Shown: positions 1-5,126 of the stretch, in pieces
Layout of the letters: every line of letters begins with the position of its first letter
How positions within the stretch are numbered: position 1 is the stretch's first letter
NCBI GenBank assembly: GCA_039028315.1
Contig: JBCCIH010000137.1
Location: 1-6,757 of the forward strand
Source of the DNA: Thermodesulfobacteriota bacterium
Lineage (GTDB): Bacteria; Desulfobacterota_D; UBA1144; Nemesobacterales; UBA2774
Length of the DNA: 6,757 bases
Direction: 5' to 3'
Program-made: the position numbers and the translations under genes
The notes under the pieces: model-generated
What the model was told of the DNA's origin: nothing
Seen by the model: the letters and a program-made list of their open reading frames with translations, nothing else
Databases searched by the model: none

Positions 1-180
1 AAAATCACCAGCGGCCTGGGTATAAATTAAATAATCATCATATAAATAAGCTTTATCAGAATCTGAGCACTCTATTACTTTTGCCTTATCGCTTCCGGGG
101 ATAAGTGTTTGTGCTTGGGATTGCATTCCAATTGCTGCGAATACGGCAGCAGATAATATTGATATAATGATTACTTTCAT
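1..180 (-). CDS. Secreted protein, N-terminal part (cut by window edge), paralogue of the lipoprotein at 699-1328
   Basis: Sixty codons are open from the ATG at 180 to the left edge, so only the N-terminus is visible. It starts MKVIIISILSAAVFAAIGMQ and then reads SQAQTLIPG. The hydrophobic stretch at residues 3-19 and the S-Q-A|Q context predict a signal peptidase I leader cut after residue 23. The mature part begins with LIPG, has a Cys 13 positions after the L of that motif, and then KAYLYDDY. The lipoprotein encoded at 699-1328 has LIPG, a Cys at the same distance and KAYLYNNY, so the two are paralogues (seen in sequence). No lipobox is present here, so this copy should be released into the periplasm or outside, not lipid-anchored (inference). 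No clear Shine-Dalgarno lies before the ATG, but a good promoter match lies about 47 nt upstream. The family is not recognised and no function can be given. Confidence 0.75.
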   Translation of the reverse strand, partial: MKVIIISILSAAVFAAIGMQSQAQTLIPGSDKAKVIECSDSDKAYLYDDYLIYTQAAGDF

Positions 181-226
181 ACTAAAAAAGATACATTGAG
201 ATCTTGTCCTATCAAGGAGCTAGTTC

Positions 227-255
227 ACTATAGACAAAATAATACTGACCCTCAA
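227..255 (-). promoter_or_regulatory. Predicted sigma70-type promoter of the gene at 1-180
   Basis: On the minus strand the -35 hexamer TTGAGG (255-250) and the -10 hexamer TATAGT (232-227) are separated by 17 nt. Transcription would start near 220 and leave a leader of about 40 nt before the ATG at 180. This lies in the 156-bp gap after the HU gene and suggests that the exported protein has its own promoter, not only read-through from HU. The prediction is by consensus only. Confidence 0.45.
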
Positions 256-336
256 ACTGACGGGTAAGAAGCGATAGTAATCCTACGCTTTATTCTGGGT
301 CAAAAAATTAAGTTAAAAACGCCACTATCAACCGGC

Positions 337-609
337 TTAACCGATCTCAGATTCAACACCTTTGGAGGCTTTGAACTTAAGAACATTTTTAGCAGGTATC
401 TGGATGCTCTGGCCCGTTGAGGGGTTTCTTCCCATACGAGCGGCTCTGTGGGTAACTTTAAAAGTACCAAGACCTGTAAGAGGTACGCTACCGTCGCTCT
501 TTAGTCCGCTTTTGATTGCAGCAATAATTGCATCATAAGCTTTATCCGCATCCGTCTTACTGATCCCAGCGTTCTCGGCAATTTTACCAATCAACTCACT
601 TTTAGTCAT
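337..609 (-). CDS. hup: HU-family histone-like DNA-binding protein
   Basis: A 90-residue protein of exactly the usual HU length. HU dimers bind and bend DNA with little sequence preference and compact the nucleoid. The N-terminal helical dimerisation half is MTKSELIGKIAENAG onward. It is followed by the family's GLGTF turn at 46-50 and the DNA-binding arm RMGRNPSTG at 58-66, with the intercalating proline at 63. The IPA after the arm at 71-73 and the following FKAS are also typical. The C-terminal tail VESEIG departs from the common ending. The ATG at 609 is supported by a strong AAGGAGGA Shine-Dalgarno (623-616). A promoter with an embedded palindrome lies directly upstream. HU is preferred over IHF on length and on this general pattern, but the two cannot be fully separated by eye. 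It sits between two related exported-protein genes, with no evident functional link. Confidence 0.95.
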   Translation of the reverse strand: MTKSELIGKIAENAGISKTDADKAYDAIIAAIKSGLKSDGSVPLTGLGTFKVTHRAARMGRNPSTGQSIQIPAKNVLKFKASKGVESEIG

Positions 610-631
610 ATTAATTCCTCCTTGGACTCAT

Positions 632-661
632 ATTTTACTACAAAACACTGGTGTTTTGCAA
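632..661 (-). promoter_or_regulatory. Predicted HU promoter
   Basis: On the minus strand TTGCAA (661-656) and TAAAAT (637-632) are 18 nt apart, placing transcription start near 625, just ahead of the Shine-Dalgarno. The mRNA leader would therefore be very short. The spacer and part of the -35 box are occupied by an 18-bp interrupted palindrome. Confidence 0.45.
641..658. repeat. Perfect inverted repeat (8-bp arms, 2-bp centre), possible operator of the HU gene
   Basis: CAAAACAC-TG-GTGTTTTG is perfect in both arms. It lies 32-49 bp before the HU start codon and covers most of the spacer plus the end of the -35 box of the predicted HU promoter. A dimeric repressor bound here would block RNA polymerase. 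The short 2-nt centre makes an RNA hairpin less likely than a protein site. The regulator is unknown. Confidence 0.45.
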
Positions 662-698
662 TTATTTTTTGTTTTTATATTTTGTATAGATATTGGGC

Positions 699-1328
699 TT
701 ATTGCCCGGCTCTACATCGGTATTCCCTTATTGGCAATCTGGTTTCAGTCTCCAAGGTATAGTTTTCTTTCTGCTCATAGAGAACATTTAGCCCTTTATC
801 TTTCCAGCTTTGAGATTTGGGGCATGGAATATTTTCTATAACACCGGGCTCAGGGACAAGCGTTTTGTAGAAAGTAAGGACGCCGTCCTTCAGAGCAGGA
901 TCTGAATATTCTGTAAGTAATATCAGCCTTTTAGTGGCCAAATCATAGACAGACAATATTCTCTGCTCGGGCTCAGTGCCTTGATCTAAAAATAGATAAT
1001 TCTTATAAAGCCCGGCAAAAAAATTATTTTCCCCTGTCTCACGTGCGCTAATGATATGAGATGCGGTTTTTCTATCTAGAGTGCATGGATTTCCCTGCGA
1101 AACATCTGGCGAGTAAAGAAAAATATTCATGCCCCAATGCTCAGGAGAGGGCTCAACGTGGATTTCATAATTGTTATATAAATACGCTTTTCCCTTTGCG
1201 CAATCTTTAATAATTGGATTTTCTGTGCCAGGAATTAAACCTGCATCTCCTGCTGATATGGTTTTTTTATTTGGCCCTCCGCACGCTAATAGGGCTAATA
1301 GACTAATCAGAAATATTGATTTAAGCAT
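699..1328 (-). CDS. Putative lipoprotein of unknown function, paralogue of the protein at 1-180
   Basis: A 209-residue protein with a short leader MLKSIFLISLLALLACGG. The lipobox LLAC (13-16) predicts lipidation at Cys16, and Gly17-Gly18 does not match the usual Asp inner-membrane retention signal, so outer-membrane anchoring is plausible (inference). The mature part contains LIPG at 31-34, Cys43, KAYLYNNY at 47-54, and further cysteines at 82, 169 and 205 that could form disulphides. The first part matches the visible N-terminus of the protein at 1-180. A stretch at 110-137 (NYLFLDQG through SVYDLATKRLI) resembles one blade of a beta-propeller but is too little to assign a fold. The Shine-Dalgarno before the ATG at 1328 is weak. 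The gene is divergent from the DUF3617 gene across 118 bp. The family is not recognised. Confidence 0.8.
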   Translation of the reverse strand: MLKSIFLISLLALLACGGPNKKTISAGDAGLIPGTENPIIKDCAKGKAYLYNNYEIHVEPSPEHWGMNIFLYSPDVSQGNPCTLDRKTASHIISARETGENNFFAGLYKNYLFLDQGTEPEQRILSVYDLATKRLILLTEYSDPALKDGVLTFYKTLVPEPGVIENIPCPKSQSWKDKGLNVLYEQKENYTLETETRLPIREYRCRAGQ

Positions 1329-1419
1329 ATTTTATCTTACAGGATATTGATTAATTTTCGCAACCTTTTATAGACTTAATAAATCATAATAATTGGTATA
1401 GGATGAGCAAAATTTAGGT

Positions 1420-1425
1420 TATAAT
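1420..1425 (+). promoter_or_regulatory. Possible -10 element in the divergent gap before the first DUF3617 gene
   Basis: A perfect TATAAT hexamer lies 21 nt before the ATG at 1447 in the 118-bp gap between two divergent genes. No convincing -35 box sits at 16-18 nt; the nearest TTGGTA at 1393-1398 is 21 nt away. Use as a promoter is uncertain and may need an activator. Confidence 0.3.
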
Positions 1426-1446
1426 AAAAATCGGTAGGTACTATAT

Positions 1447-1905
1447 ATGTTAAGACTCAGCTCATTAGTTCTCATAATTTTAGGTATTTTCATACTCATC
1501 CCTATAACACTTCATGCGCAAGGAGAGTTGTCAATAAAGCCGGGTAAATATAGACTTTCTAAGACAACAAAAACAAGTTTTGATACCGTTCCTGCAAGCA
1601 GAACCACAGAAGAGTGCATTACAGATCCAGACCTTGATCCTCAATCAATTTTGCCCAACAAGGAAAACTGTACAATTAGCAATATGAAAACCTCCGATAA
1701 TCAAACAAGCTTTGATTTTACATGCGAGAATGTTGGAAAATCCTCTACACTAAAAGGTTATGCAGAATATAGCACCGACGGAGATAAAATTTCTAGTAGT
1801 ATAAGGCTCAAGGGTCTTTATCAGGGTAAGGAACTTATAGTAGAGTCCAGCGGCAGTGGTGAGAGAATAGGTGATTGCACCCCTGAGCCTGAATTTGCTG
1901 AATAG
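1447..1905 (+). CDS. DUF3617-like secreted protein, first of two copies
   Basis: A 152-residue protein with a hydrophobic leader (residues 4-20) and a predicted cut after LHA24, before Gln25. The mature part follows the DUF3617 pattern known from proteobacteria: a PGKYRL opening near 32 (family PGxW/Y), a first Cys in EECITDPDL (57), Cys75 before a short polar stretch, an FDFTC strand ending in Cys93, a GYAEYS strand, and a closing GDC at 142-144. Cysteines at 57, 75, 93 and 144 match exactly in spacing the four in the protein at 2212-2643, so two conserved disulphides are likely (inference). The family's biochemical role is unknown; the proteins are small, exported and beta-rich. The Shine-Dalgarno is weak. 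The Glu/Pro-rich tail after the last Cys is absent from the second copy. Confidence 0.8.
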   Translation: MLRLSSLVLIILGIFILIPITLHAQGELSIKPGKYRLSKTTKTSFDTVPASRTTEECITDPDLDPQSILPNKENCTISNMKTSDNQTSFDFTCENVGKSSTLKGYAEYSTDGDKISSSIRLKGLYQGKELIVESSGSGERIGDCTPEPEFAE

Positions 1906-1942
1906 AAATATAATGCATCCTTTTAATCTTAAAAATACTAGG

Positions 1943-1972
1943 TTGACATAGAAACGACATTTGTTGTAGAAT
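1943..1972 (+). promoter_or_regulatory. Strong predicted sigma70-type promoter in the gap between the DUF3617 genes
   Basis: A consensus TTGACA (1943-1948) and TAGAAT (1967-1972) are separated by 18 nt. The stretch immediately upstream (1921-1937) is A/T-rich with the small palindrome TTTTAA-TC-TTAAAA and could act as an UP element. Transcription would start near 1979. No convincing open reading frame follows before a strong hairpin, which points to a non-coding transcript or a long leader. Confidence 0.6.
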
Positions 1973-1978
1973 CAACTT

Positions 1979-2115
1979 CGATGGGTAAGTCTATCTTTTT
2001 GAATAGTATTAAAACTATTTTGAACATATGGCTATAAAAAATAGTTCATTTAAAGGTTGTGCCTAATTTAAGCCCAGGCAGGTCTCTCCTTGTACCTGCC
2101 TGGGCTTAATTATTT
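1979..2115 (+). ncRNA. Candidate small RNA or regulated leader between the DUF3617 genes
   Basis: This 306-bp gap without a credible gene contains a near-consensus promoter at 1943-1972 and a long hairpin at 2068-2109 followed by a short T-rich stretch, bounding a transcript of about 135 nt. Within it, AATAGT (2002-2007) can pair with ACTATT (2014-2019), or AACTATTTT (2013-2021) can pair with AAAATAGTT (2038-2046); the two helices share bases and exclude each other. I do not recognise it as 6S, SRP, RNase P RNA, tmRNA or a known riboswitch. Alternatively it is the 5' part of a longer leader of the second DUF3617 gene, with the hairpin as an attenuator; however, that gene has its own possible promoter further down. 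Confidence 0.4.
2068..2109 (+). terminator. Long perfect hairpin, probable terminator
   Basis: A 16-bp perfect stem, TTAAGCCCAGGCAGGT against its complement at 2094-2109, closes a 10-nt loop (2084-2093). It is followed by TTATTTG, a modest T-rich tract. It would end the candidate small RNA or act as an attenuator before the gene at 2212. The very long stem is stronger than most simple terminators, and the weak T tract leaves room for an RNA-stability role. Confidence 0.6.
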
Positions 2116-2138
2116 GCAAACTATCAAACAATTTATTG

Positions 2139-2166
2139 TTGTATTCCACTTTTGTTTCCTTATAAT
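2139..2166 (+). promoter_or_regulatory. Possible promoter of the second DUF3617 gene
   Basis: TTGTAT (2139-2144) and a perfect TATAAT (2161-2166) are separated by 16 nt. The start near 2173 would give a leader of about 40 nt before the ATG at 2212. It lies downstream of the 2068-2109 hairpin, so the gene could be expressed independently of the candidate small RNA. Confidence 0.4.
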
Positions 2167-2211
2167 TAGTTCTAAATTGTAATACAAATTCCAAACCAAA
2201 CGGAGGGAAAT

Positions 2212-2643
2212 ATGTATAAATACTTAGTTCTACTTTCAGTTTTACTATTAGCACCGGCAATAGATTCAATGGCCCAAGATGACTCTATTGATGTTGTTCC
2301 TGGCAACTACTTAGTTACAACAATTACGGAATCGAGCTTTTCACAAACTCCGGAAACAAATGATGATAATGAATGTATGAATGAAAATACAGTCAGCGTG
2401 AAGGATTTCTTGCCGGATGATAATGCTTGCAATGCTACTAACATCAAGAAAAGCGGAAATAAATTAACCTTTGATATTAAATGCAACCAGGCACAGGGAA
2501 TGCCTGCAATGAATGGTAGTGCTGAGGTTAGTGCTACTAAAAAGACTGTATATTCTAAGTATAAAATGGCCGGCGATTTCCAGGGCACTAAGTTCACAGT
2601 TGATTCAGAGTCTAAAGGTAAACTTACCGGACCTTGTAAATAG
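2212..2643 (+). CDS. DUF3617-like secreted protein, second of two copies
   Basis: A 143-residue protein with a leader at 1-21 (MYKYLVLLSVLLLAPAIDSM then A|Q), so cleavage is predicted after Ala21. The mature part begins with VVPGNYLVTTITESS, the DUF3617-type opening. Then come NECMNENTV, NACNATNIKKSGN, the strand LTFDIKC, the strand GSAEVSA and a closing TGPC. Cysteines lie at 55, 73, 91 and 142; the spacings 18, 18 and 51 equal those of the protein at 1447-1905. It differs in sequence over most of its length, so the duplication is old or the copies evolve quickly. A good Shine-Dalgarno GGAGGG (2202-2207) supports the ATG at 2212. The gene ends 17 nt before a hairpin shared with the convergent permease gene. 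The molecular function of the family is unknown; an envelope or periplasmic location is inferred. Confidence 0.85.
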   Translation: MYKYLVLLSVLLLAPAIDSMAQDDSIDVVPGNYLVTTITESSFSQTPETNDDNECMNENTVSVKDFLPDDNACNATNIKKSGNKLTFDIKCNQAQGMPAMNGSAEVSATKKTVYSKYKMAGDFQGTKFTVDSESKGKLTGPCK

Positions 2644-2660
2644 TATTAAATGCAAATTAA

Positions 2661-2691
2661 TACGCCTAGCAGCTAAATGCTGCTAGGCGTA
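2661..2691. terminator. Bidirectional hairpin terminator between convergent genes
   Basis: TACGCCTAGCAGC (2661-2673) and its perfect complement (2679-2691) form a 13-bp stem around the 5-nt loop TAAAT. It lies 17 nt after the DUF3617 gene and overlaps the last codons and TAG stop of the convergent permease gene. A/T-rich stretches flank both sides but neither is a pure T tract, so efficiency is uncertain. Confidence 0.65.
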
Positions 2692-3417
2692 GGCAATTAA
2701 GTTTATACCGATAATAATTAGTATTATCAGCACCGCGATTCTAAACCTTTCATCAGATACCTTGTGACGCAACTTCCCGCCAAAATAAATTCCTGCAACT
2801 ACGGGAATTATTCCAAATACGGAAAATTTCAATATCTCTGCATTTAGAAGGTCAAATTTACCAAACACAATTAAAAGAAATGTGATTGATATCGTAAAAC
2901 CAATATTAATTGCATTAACGAGGCCATCTCGGTCAAGCTCTAAAGACAGCAGATAAGGAAGCATTGGTATAACCTGCGTCCCTGTAAGCCCGTTTAGAAA
3001 ACCATTGGTAAGACCTATTGGAATTGCTAGCGCAGTTTCCTTTTTCCTCGGAATTGAAATCTCTACTTTAAAAAGCAGCAGCAGCGAGTATGCGATAGAA
3101 ACCAATCCAAGAATGATTTTTACCAAGTAGTTTCCTACCATGCTGAGTAGCAGCACTCCAGCGTATATCCCTGGAAGTGCGCTTATATATAGCAGCCAAA
3201 ATCTTCGCATGCTTTGTCTAAACCTTTTCGTCTGATAGATCATAATAAAATTGCTTGCCAAAGACGGGAGAACAACAAGCGGTATGGCATCTTCAAGCTT
3301 CATAAAAATTGCAATCACGGGAAGACAGCTGCTTACAAATCCAAGGCCGGTCAAGCCCTTAATAAATGCAGCCGCAAAGAATGATGAGTATACGATTATG
3401 AGTATTTGAGTGTCCAT
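2683..3417 (-). CDS. TauE/SafE (TSUP) family membrane permease
   Basis: A 244-residue, very hydrophobic protein with about eight membrane segments (roughly 4-19, 26-38, 44-61, 75-95, 99-117, 128-156, 165-186 and 196-243). The family's duplicated layout is visible: the N-terminal half has KGLTGLGFVSSCLP (20-33) and the C-terminal half has a parallel NGFLNGLTGTQVIPMLPYLL (138-157), both Gly-rich motifs followed by a Pro. Family members are proposed to move organosulfur or sulfur oxyanions or related small anions across the inner membrane; the substrate here cannot be read from sequence and no sulfur metabolism gene is adjacent. The length is normal. No Shine-Dalgarno precedes the ATG at 3417, but the next Met is residue 39, inside the membrane domain, so this start is kept. 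The 3' end lies inside the shared terminator hairpin. It is divergent from the lipid kinase operon. Confidence 0.85.
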   Translation of the reverse strand: MDTQILIIVYSSFFAAAFIKGLTGLGFVSSCLPVIAIFMKLEDAIPLVVLPSLASNFIMIYQTKRFRQSMRRFWLLYISALPGIYAGVLLLSMVGNYLVKIILGLVSIAYSLLLLFKVEISIPRKKETALAIPIGLTNGFLNGLTGTQVIPMLPYLLSLELDRDGLVNAINIGFTISITFLLIVFGKFDLLNAEILKFSVFGIIPVVAGIYFGGKLRHKVSDERFRIAVLIILIIIGINLIAYA

Positions 3418-3454
3418 TTATAAATTGTTACGCATCGGGTTGAGGCATTGTATT

Positions 3455-3486
3455 AAAATAAGTCCAATGATATGCAATCTTATTTT
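3455..3486. repeat. Inverted repeat in the divergent gap between permease and lipid kinase
   Basis: AAAATAAG (3455-3462) and CTTATTTT (3479-3486) are perfect 8-bp arms around a 16-nt spacer. The position between two divergent genes fits a regulator site, but the arms are A/T-rich and may arise by chance. Confidence 0.25.
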
Positions 3487-3509
3487 CGCTCTTAGTTCTC
3501 ATATTTGCT

Positions 3510-3538
3510 TAGACATTAAAGGCTTAACTCAGTATCAT
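3510..3538 (+). promoter_or_regulatory. Weak possible promoter of the lipid kinase-phosphatase operon
   Basis: TAGACA (3510-3515) and TATCAT (3533-3538) are 17 nt apart, with a start predicted near 3545, only about 6 nt before the ATG at 3551. This would make the mRNA almost leaderless, which fits the absence of a Shine-Dalgarno. The match is moderate and not proof. Confidence 0.3.
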
Positions 3539-3550
3539 TTTATATTAGTA

Positions 3551-4501
3551 ATGGATTCTAATGTGCTAGGCGGTTTTAAAAATATACATCTTATTATAAA
3601 CCCGGTCTCTGGGCAAGGGGTAGTCCCAGTGGGTGAGATACGCTCAAAGTTCGATGTTCTTGGCGATAGACTAACTGTGCATGAGACGCAGCCTGACTTA
3701 AGTGCCCGCAAGATTGCTGAAGTTGCGGTAGTTCAGGGAGCTGATCTTGTTGCTGCATTTGGCGGCGATGGCACCATGCTTCAAGTCTCAGAAGGACTTA
3801 TCGATACCGGGGTTCCTCTTGCAGTGATCCCCGGAGGAACAGCAAATGTGTTTGCAAATGAGCTTGAGATTTCAAACGACAAAATGGATGCGATCCATAA
3901 TCTTCTTCATGAGAAAACTCACGTAAAAAAGATTGATGTCGGATGCGTTGGAGAAAAACACTTTTTATTAAGGCTCGGGATTGGTCTTGAGGCTGCAATG
4001 ACTGTTATGACGGATCGAGAAGAAAAAGACAAGTACGGCTTTTGGGCATATATATGGACAGCGCTAAGGCTAGGACACAGAATGAAACAGGCACATTATC
4101 ATCTTATACTAGATGGGAAAAGAAAAAGGGTGAAGGGAGTTACATGTGTTATATGCAATTCTGGAAATCTAGGTCTTCCTCGTGTAAAACTACTTCCCGA
4201 TATAGACATATCTGACGGCAAATTAGATGTTGTCGTGGTAAGAGAGGCAAGCCTTTGGTCTGGTGCATCACTAGCATATCATGCTATAAAAGGAGTTTTT
4301 TCTAATATTAAACCACACGGTGAAAGGCCGTGTTATTCAATCTACCATCATCAGGCAAATGAGGTCATTGTTCTCTCCGCTTCACATCAGCTTGCAGCCC
4401 GTGATGGAGAGGACGTAGGGTCAGAATTTCCACTTAAAATTTCAATTAGACACAATGCTCTCAGTGTGCTAATCCCAGAGATTAGAGGCTTCTTTGACTA
4501 A
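3551..4501 (+). CDS. YegS/LCB5-type diacylglycerol kinase-like lipid kinase
   Basis: A 316-residue soluble-looking protein of the DAGK catalytic family, which phosphorylates a hydroxyl on a lipid such as diacylglycerol using ATP at the inner face of the membrane. Visible motifs in order: INPVSG at 16-21, the nucleotide-binding signature FGGDGT at 70-75, IPGGTAN at 93-99, NSGNLG at 203-208, LPDIDISDGKLD at 215-226 typical of the C-terminal beta domain, and the late ARDGE at 283-287. All expected active-site motifs are intact. The frame stays open upstream to an ATG at 3410, but those 47 residues are unlike the family, have no Shine-Dalgarno and overlap the divergent permease start, so the ATG at 3551 is chosen. 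The exact lipid substrate is unknown. The stop is followed at once by, or overlaps, the phosphatase start, so the two are co-translated. Confidence 0.9.
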   Translation: MDSNVLGGFKNIHLIINPVSGQGVVPVGEIRSKFDVLGDRLTVHETQPDLSARKIAEVAVVQGADLVAAFGGDGTMLQVSEGLIDTGVPLAVIPGGTANVFANELEISNDKMDAIHNLLHEKTHVKKIDVGCVGEKHFLLRLGIGLEAAMTVMTDREEKDKYGFWAYIWTALRLGHRMKQAHYHLILDGKRKRVKGVTCVICNSGNLGLPRVKLLPDIDISDGKLDVVVVREASLWSGASLAYHAIKGVFSNIKPHGERPCYSIYHHQANEVIVLSASHQLAARDGEDVGSEFPLKISIRHNALSVLIPEIRGFFD

Positions 4502-5057
4502 TATGACTAATCTTACCGAGCTTAAAAGACTGTTTAACCACTTTAGGACCCAAGGCGTCTACAGAGGCTCGATTGCCGGATTTGATAAAATATACCGATG
4601 GCTGACAGGTGGGCCGGTTAAGCGCTACAGTGTGATTGACGAGCATATCTGGATAGGCGGCCAACCCAGAAGGGCAGGGTTCTCTAAGCTAGCTAGATAT
4701 GGCATAACTGGCGTTATTAATATGCGAAGTGAATATCACTACACGCTTCATAAGGATCTTATGAACATTCACCTTCTTCTTCTGCCTACCGATGACAACG
4801 AAGCTCCAACTATAGAGCACCTTCATCAGGGGGTTGATTTTATTAGAGGCCAGGTAGAGCAGGGCGGAATAGTTTATATACATTGCTGGGAAGGTCTTGG
4901 CCGAAGCGCCACAATGGCCGCGGCATATTATGTGAGTACAGGAGATACGATAGAACAGGCATGGGCACATATAAAAAGAAGACGCTCATTTGTTAGACCC
5001 ACAGGTGTTCAGATAGAAAGACTAGAAGAATTTTCCAATAATATATCCAACTCATAA
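4494..5057 (+). CDS. Dual-specificity / PTP-type phosphatase, possibly a PTPMT1-like lipid phosphatase
   Basis: A 187-residue cytoplasmic protein of the cysteine phosphatase superfamily. The P-loop IHCWEGLGRSAT (129-140) fits HCx5R(S/T), with nucleophile Cys131 and phosphate-binding Arg137. Asp100 or Asp101 in LLPTDDNEAP is the likely general acid. The IDEHIWIGGQP entry at 48-58 and the INMRSEY turn at 75-81 match the dual-specificity fold. Such enzymes remove phosphate from proteins, phosphoinositides, or phosphatidylglycerol phosphate (PTPMT1). Start choice: an AGAGG (4484-4488) lies 5 nt before the TTG at 4494 but 14 nt before the ATG at 4503. TTG is therefore favoured, overlapping the kinase end by 8 nt; ATG at 4503 cannot be excluded and would change only three residues. 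The coupling to a lipid kinase favours a lipid-linked substrate (inference). The stop abuts a strong terminator. Confidence 0.88.
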   Translation: MTNMTNLTELKRLFNHFRTQGVYRGSIAGFDKIYRWLTGGPVKRYSVIDEHIWIGGQPRRAGFSKLARYGITGVINMRSEYHYTLHKDLMNIHLLLLPTDDNEAPTIEHLHQGVDFIRGQVEQGGIVYIHCWEGLGRSATMAAAYYVSTGDTIEQAWAHIKRRRSFVRPTGVQIERLEEFSNNISNS

Positions 5058-5089
5058 AAAAAGGCCCAGAGTTAAATCCGGGCCTTTTT
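5058..5089. terminator. Strong bidirectional intrinsic terminator
   Basis: AAAAAGGCCC (5058-5067) and GGGCCTTTTT (5080-5089) form a 10-bp stem around a 12-nt loop. There is a T tract on the right for the plus strand and a run of A on the left (5056-5062) that reads as seven T on the minus strand. It ends the kinase-phosphatase operon directly after its stop codon and the collagen-like gene about 38 nt after its stop. Confidence 0.9.
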
Positions 5090-5126
5090 GTTTTAGTAAA
5101 TACCTATTTCCAAAATACTATACTGA

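Noticed and set aside
310..350. Possible terminator after the HU gene (short stems followed by T-rich sequence on the minus strand)
   Set aside because: The best stems are 3-5 bp with a wobble pair and are not directly followed by the T tract, so they are too weak to call.
694..707. GGGC-TTATT-GCCC hairpin at the end of the lipoprotein gene
   Set aside because: Only a 4-bp stem and no adjacent pure T tract; too weak to call a terminator.
656..841. Plus-strand frame of 61 codons over the end of the lipoprotein gene
   Set aside because: It has no Shine-Dalgarno, overlaps the HU promoter and the lipoprotein coding end, and has no recognisable content beyond hydrophobic residues.
1981..2037. 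18-codon frame starting two bases after the predicted transcription start of the candidate small RNA
   Set aside because: It has no Shine-Dalgarno and no residue bias suggesting a leader peptide. A leaderless peptide is possible but unsupported without conservation or ribosome data.
2307..2597. Minus-strand frame of 96 codons opposite the second DUF3617 gene
   Set aside because: It is fully covered by a gene with a good Shine-Dalgarno, leader and conserved cysteine pattern on the other strand; it looks like a shadow frame.
3410..3550. Upstream ATG extending the lipid kinase by 47 residues
   Set aside because: The extension is unlike the kinase family, has no Shine-Dalgarno, overlaps the divergent permease start by 8 bp, and the NPVSG motif sits at the usual distance from the ATG at 3551.
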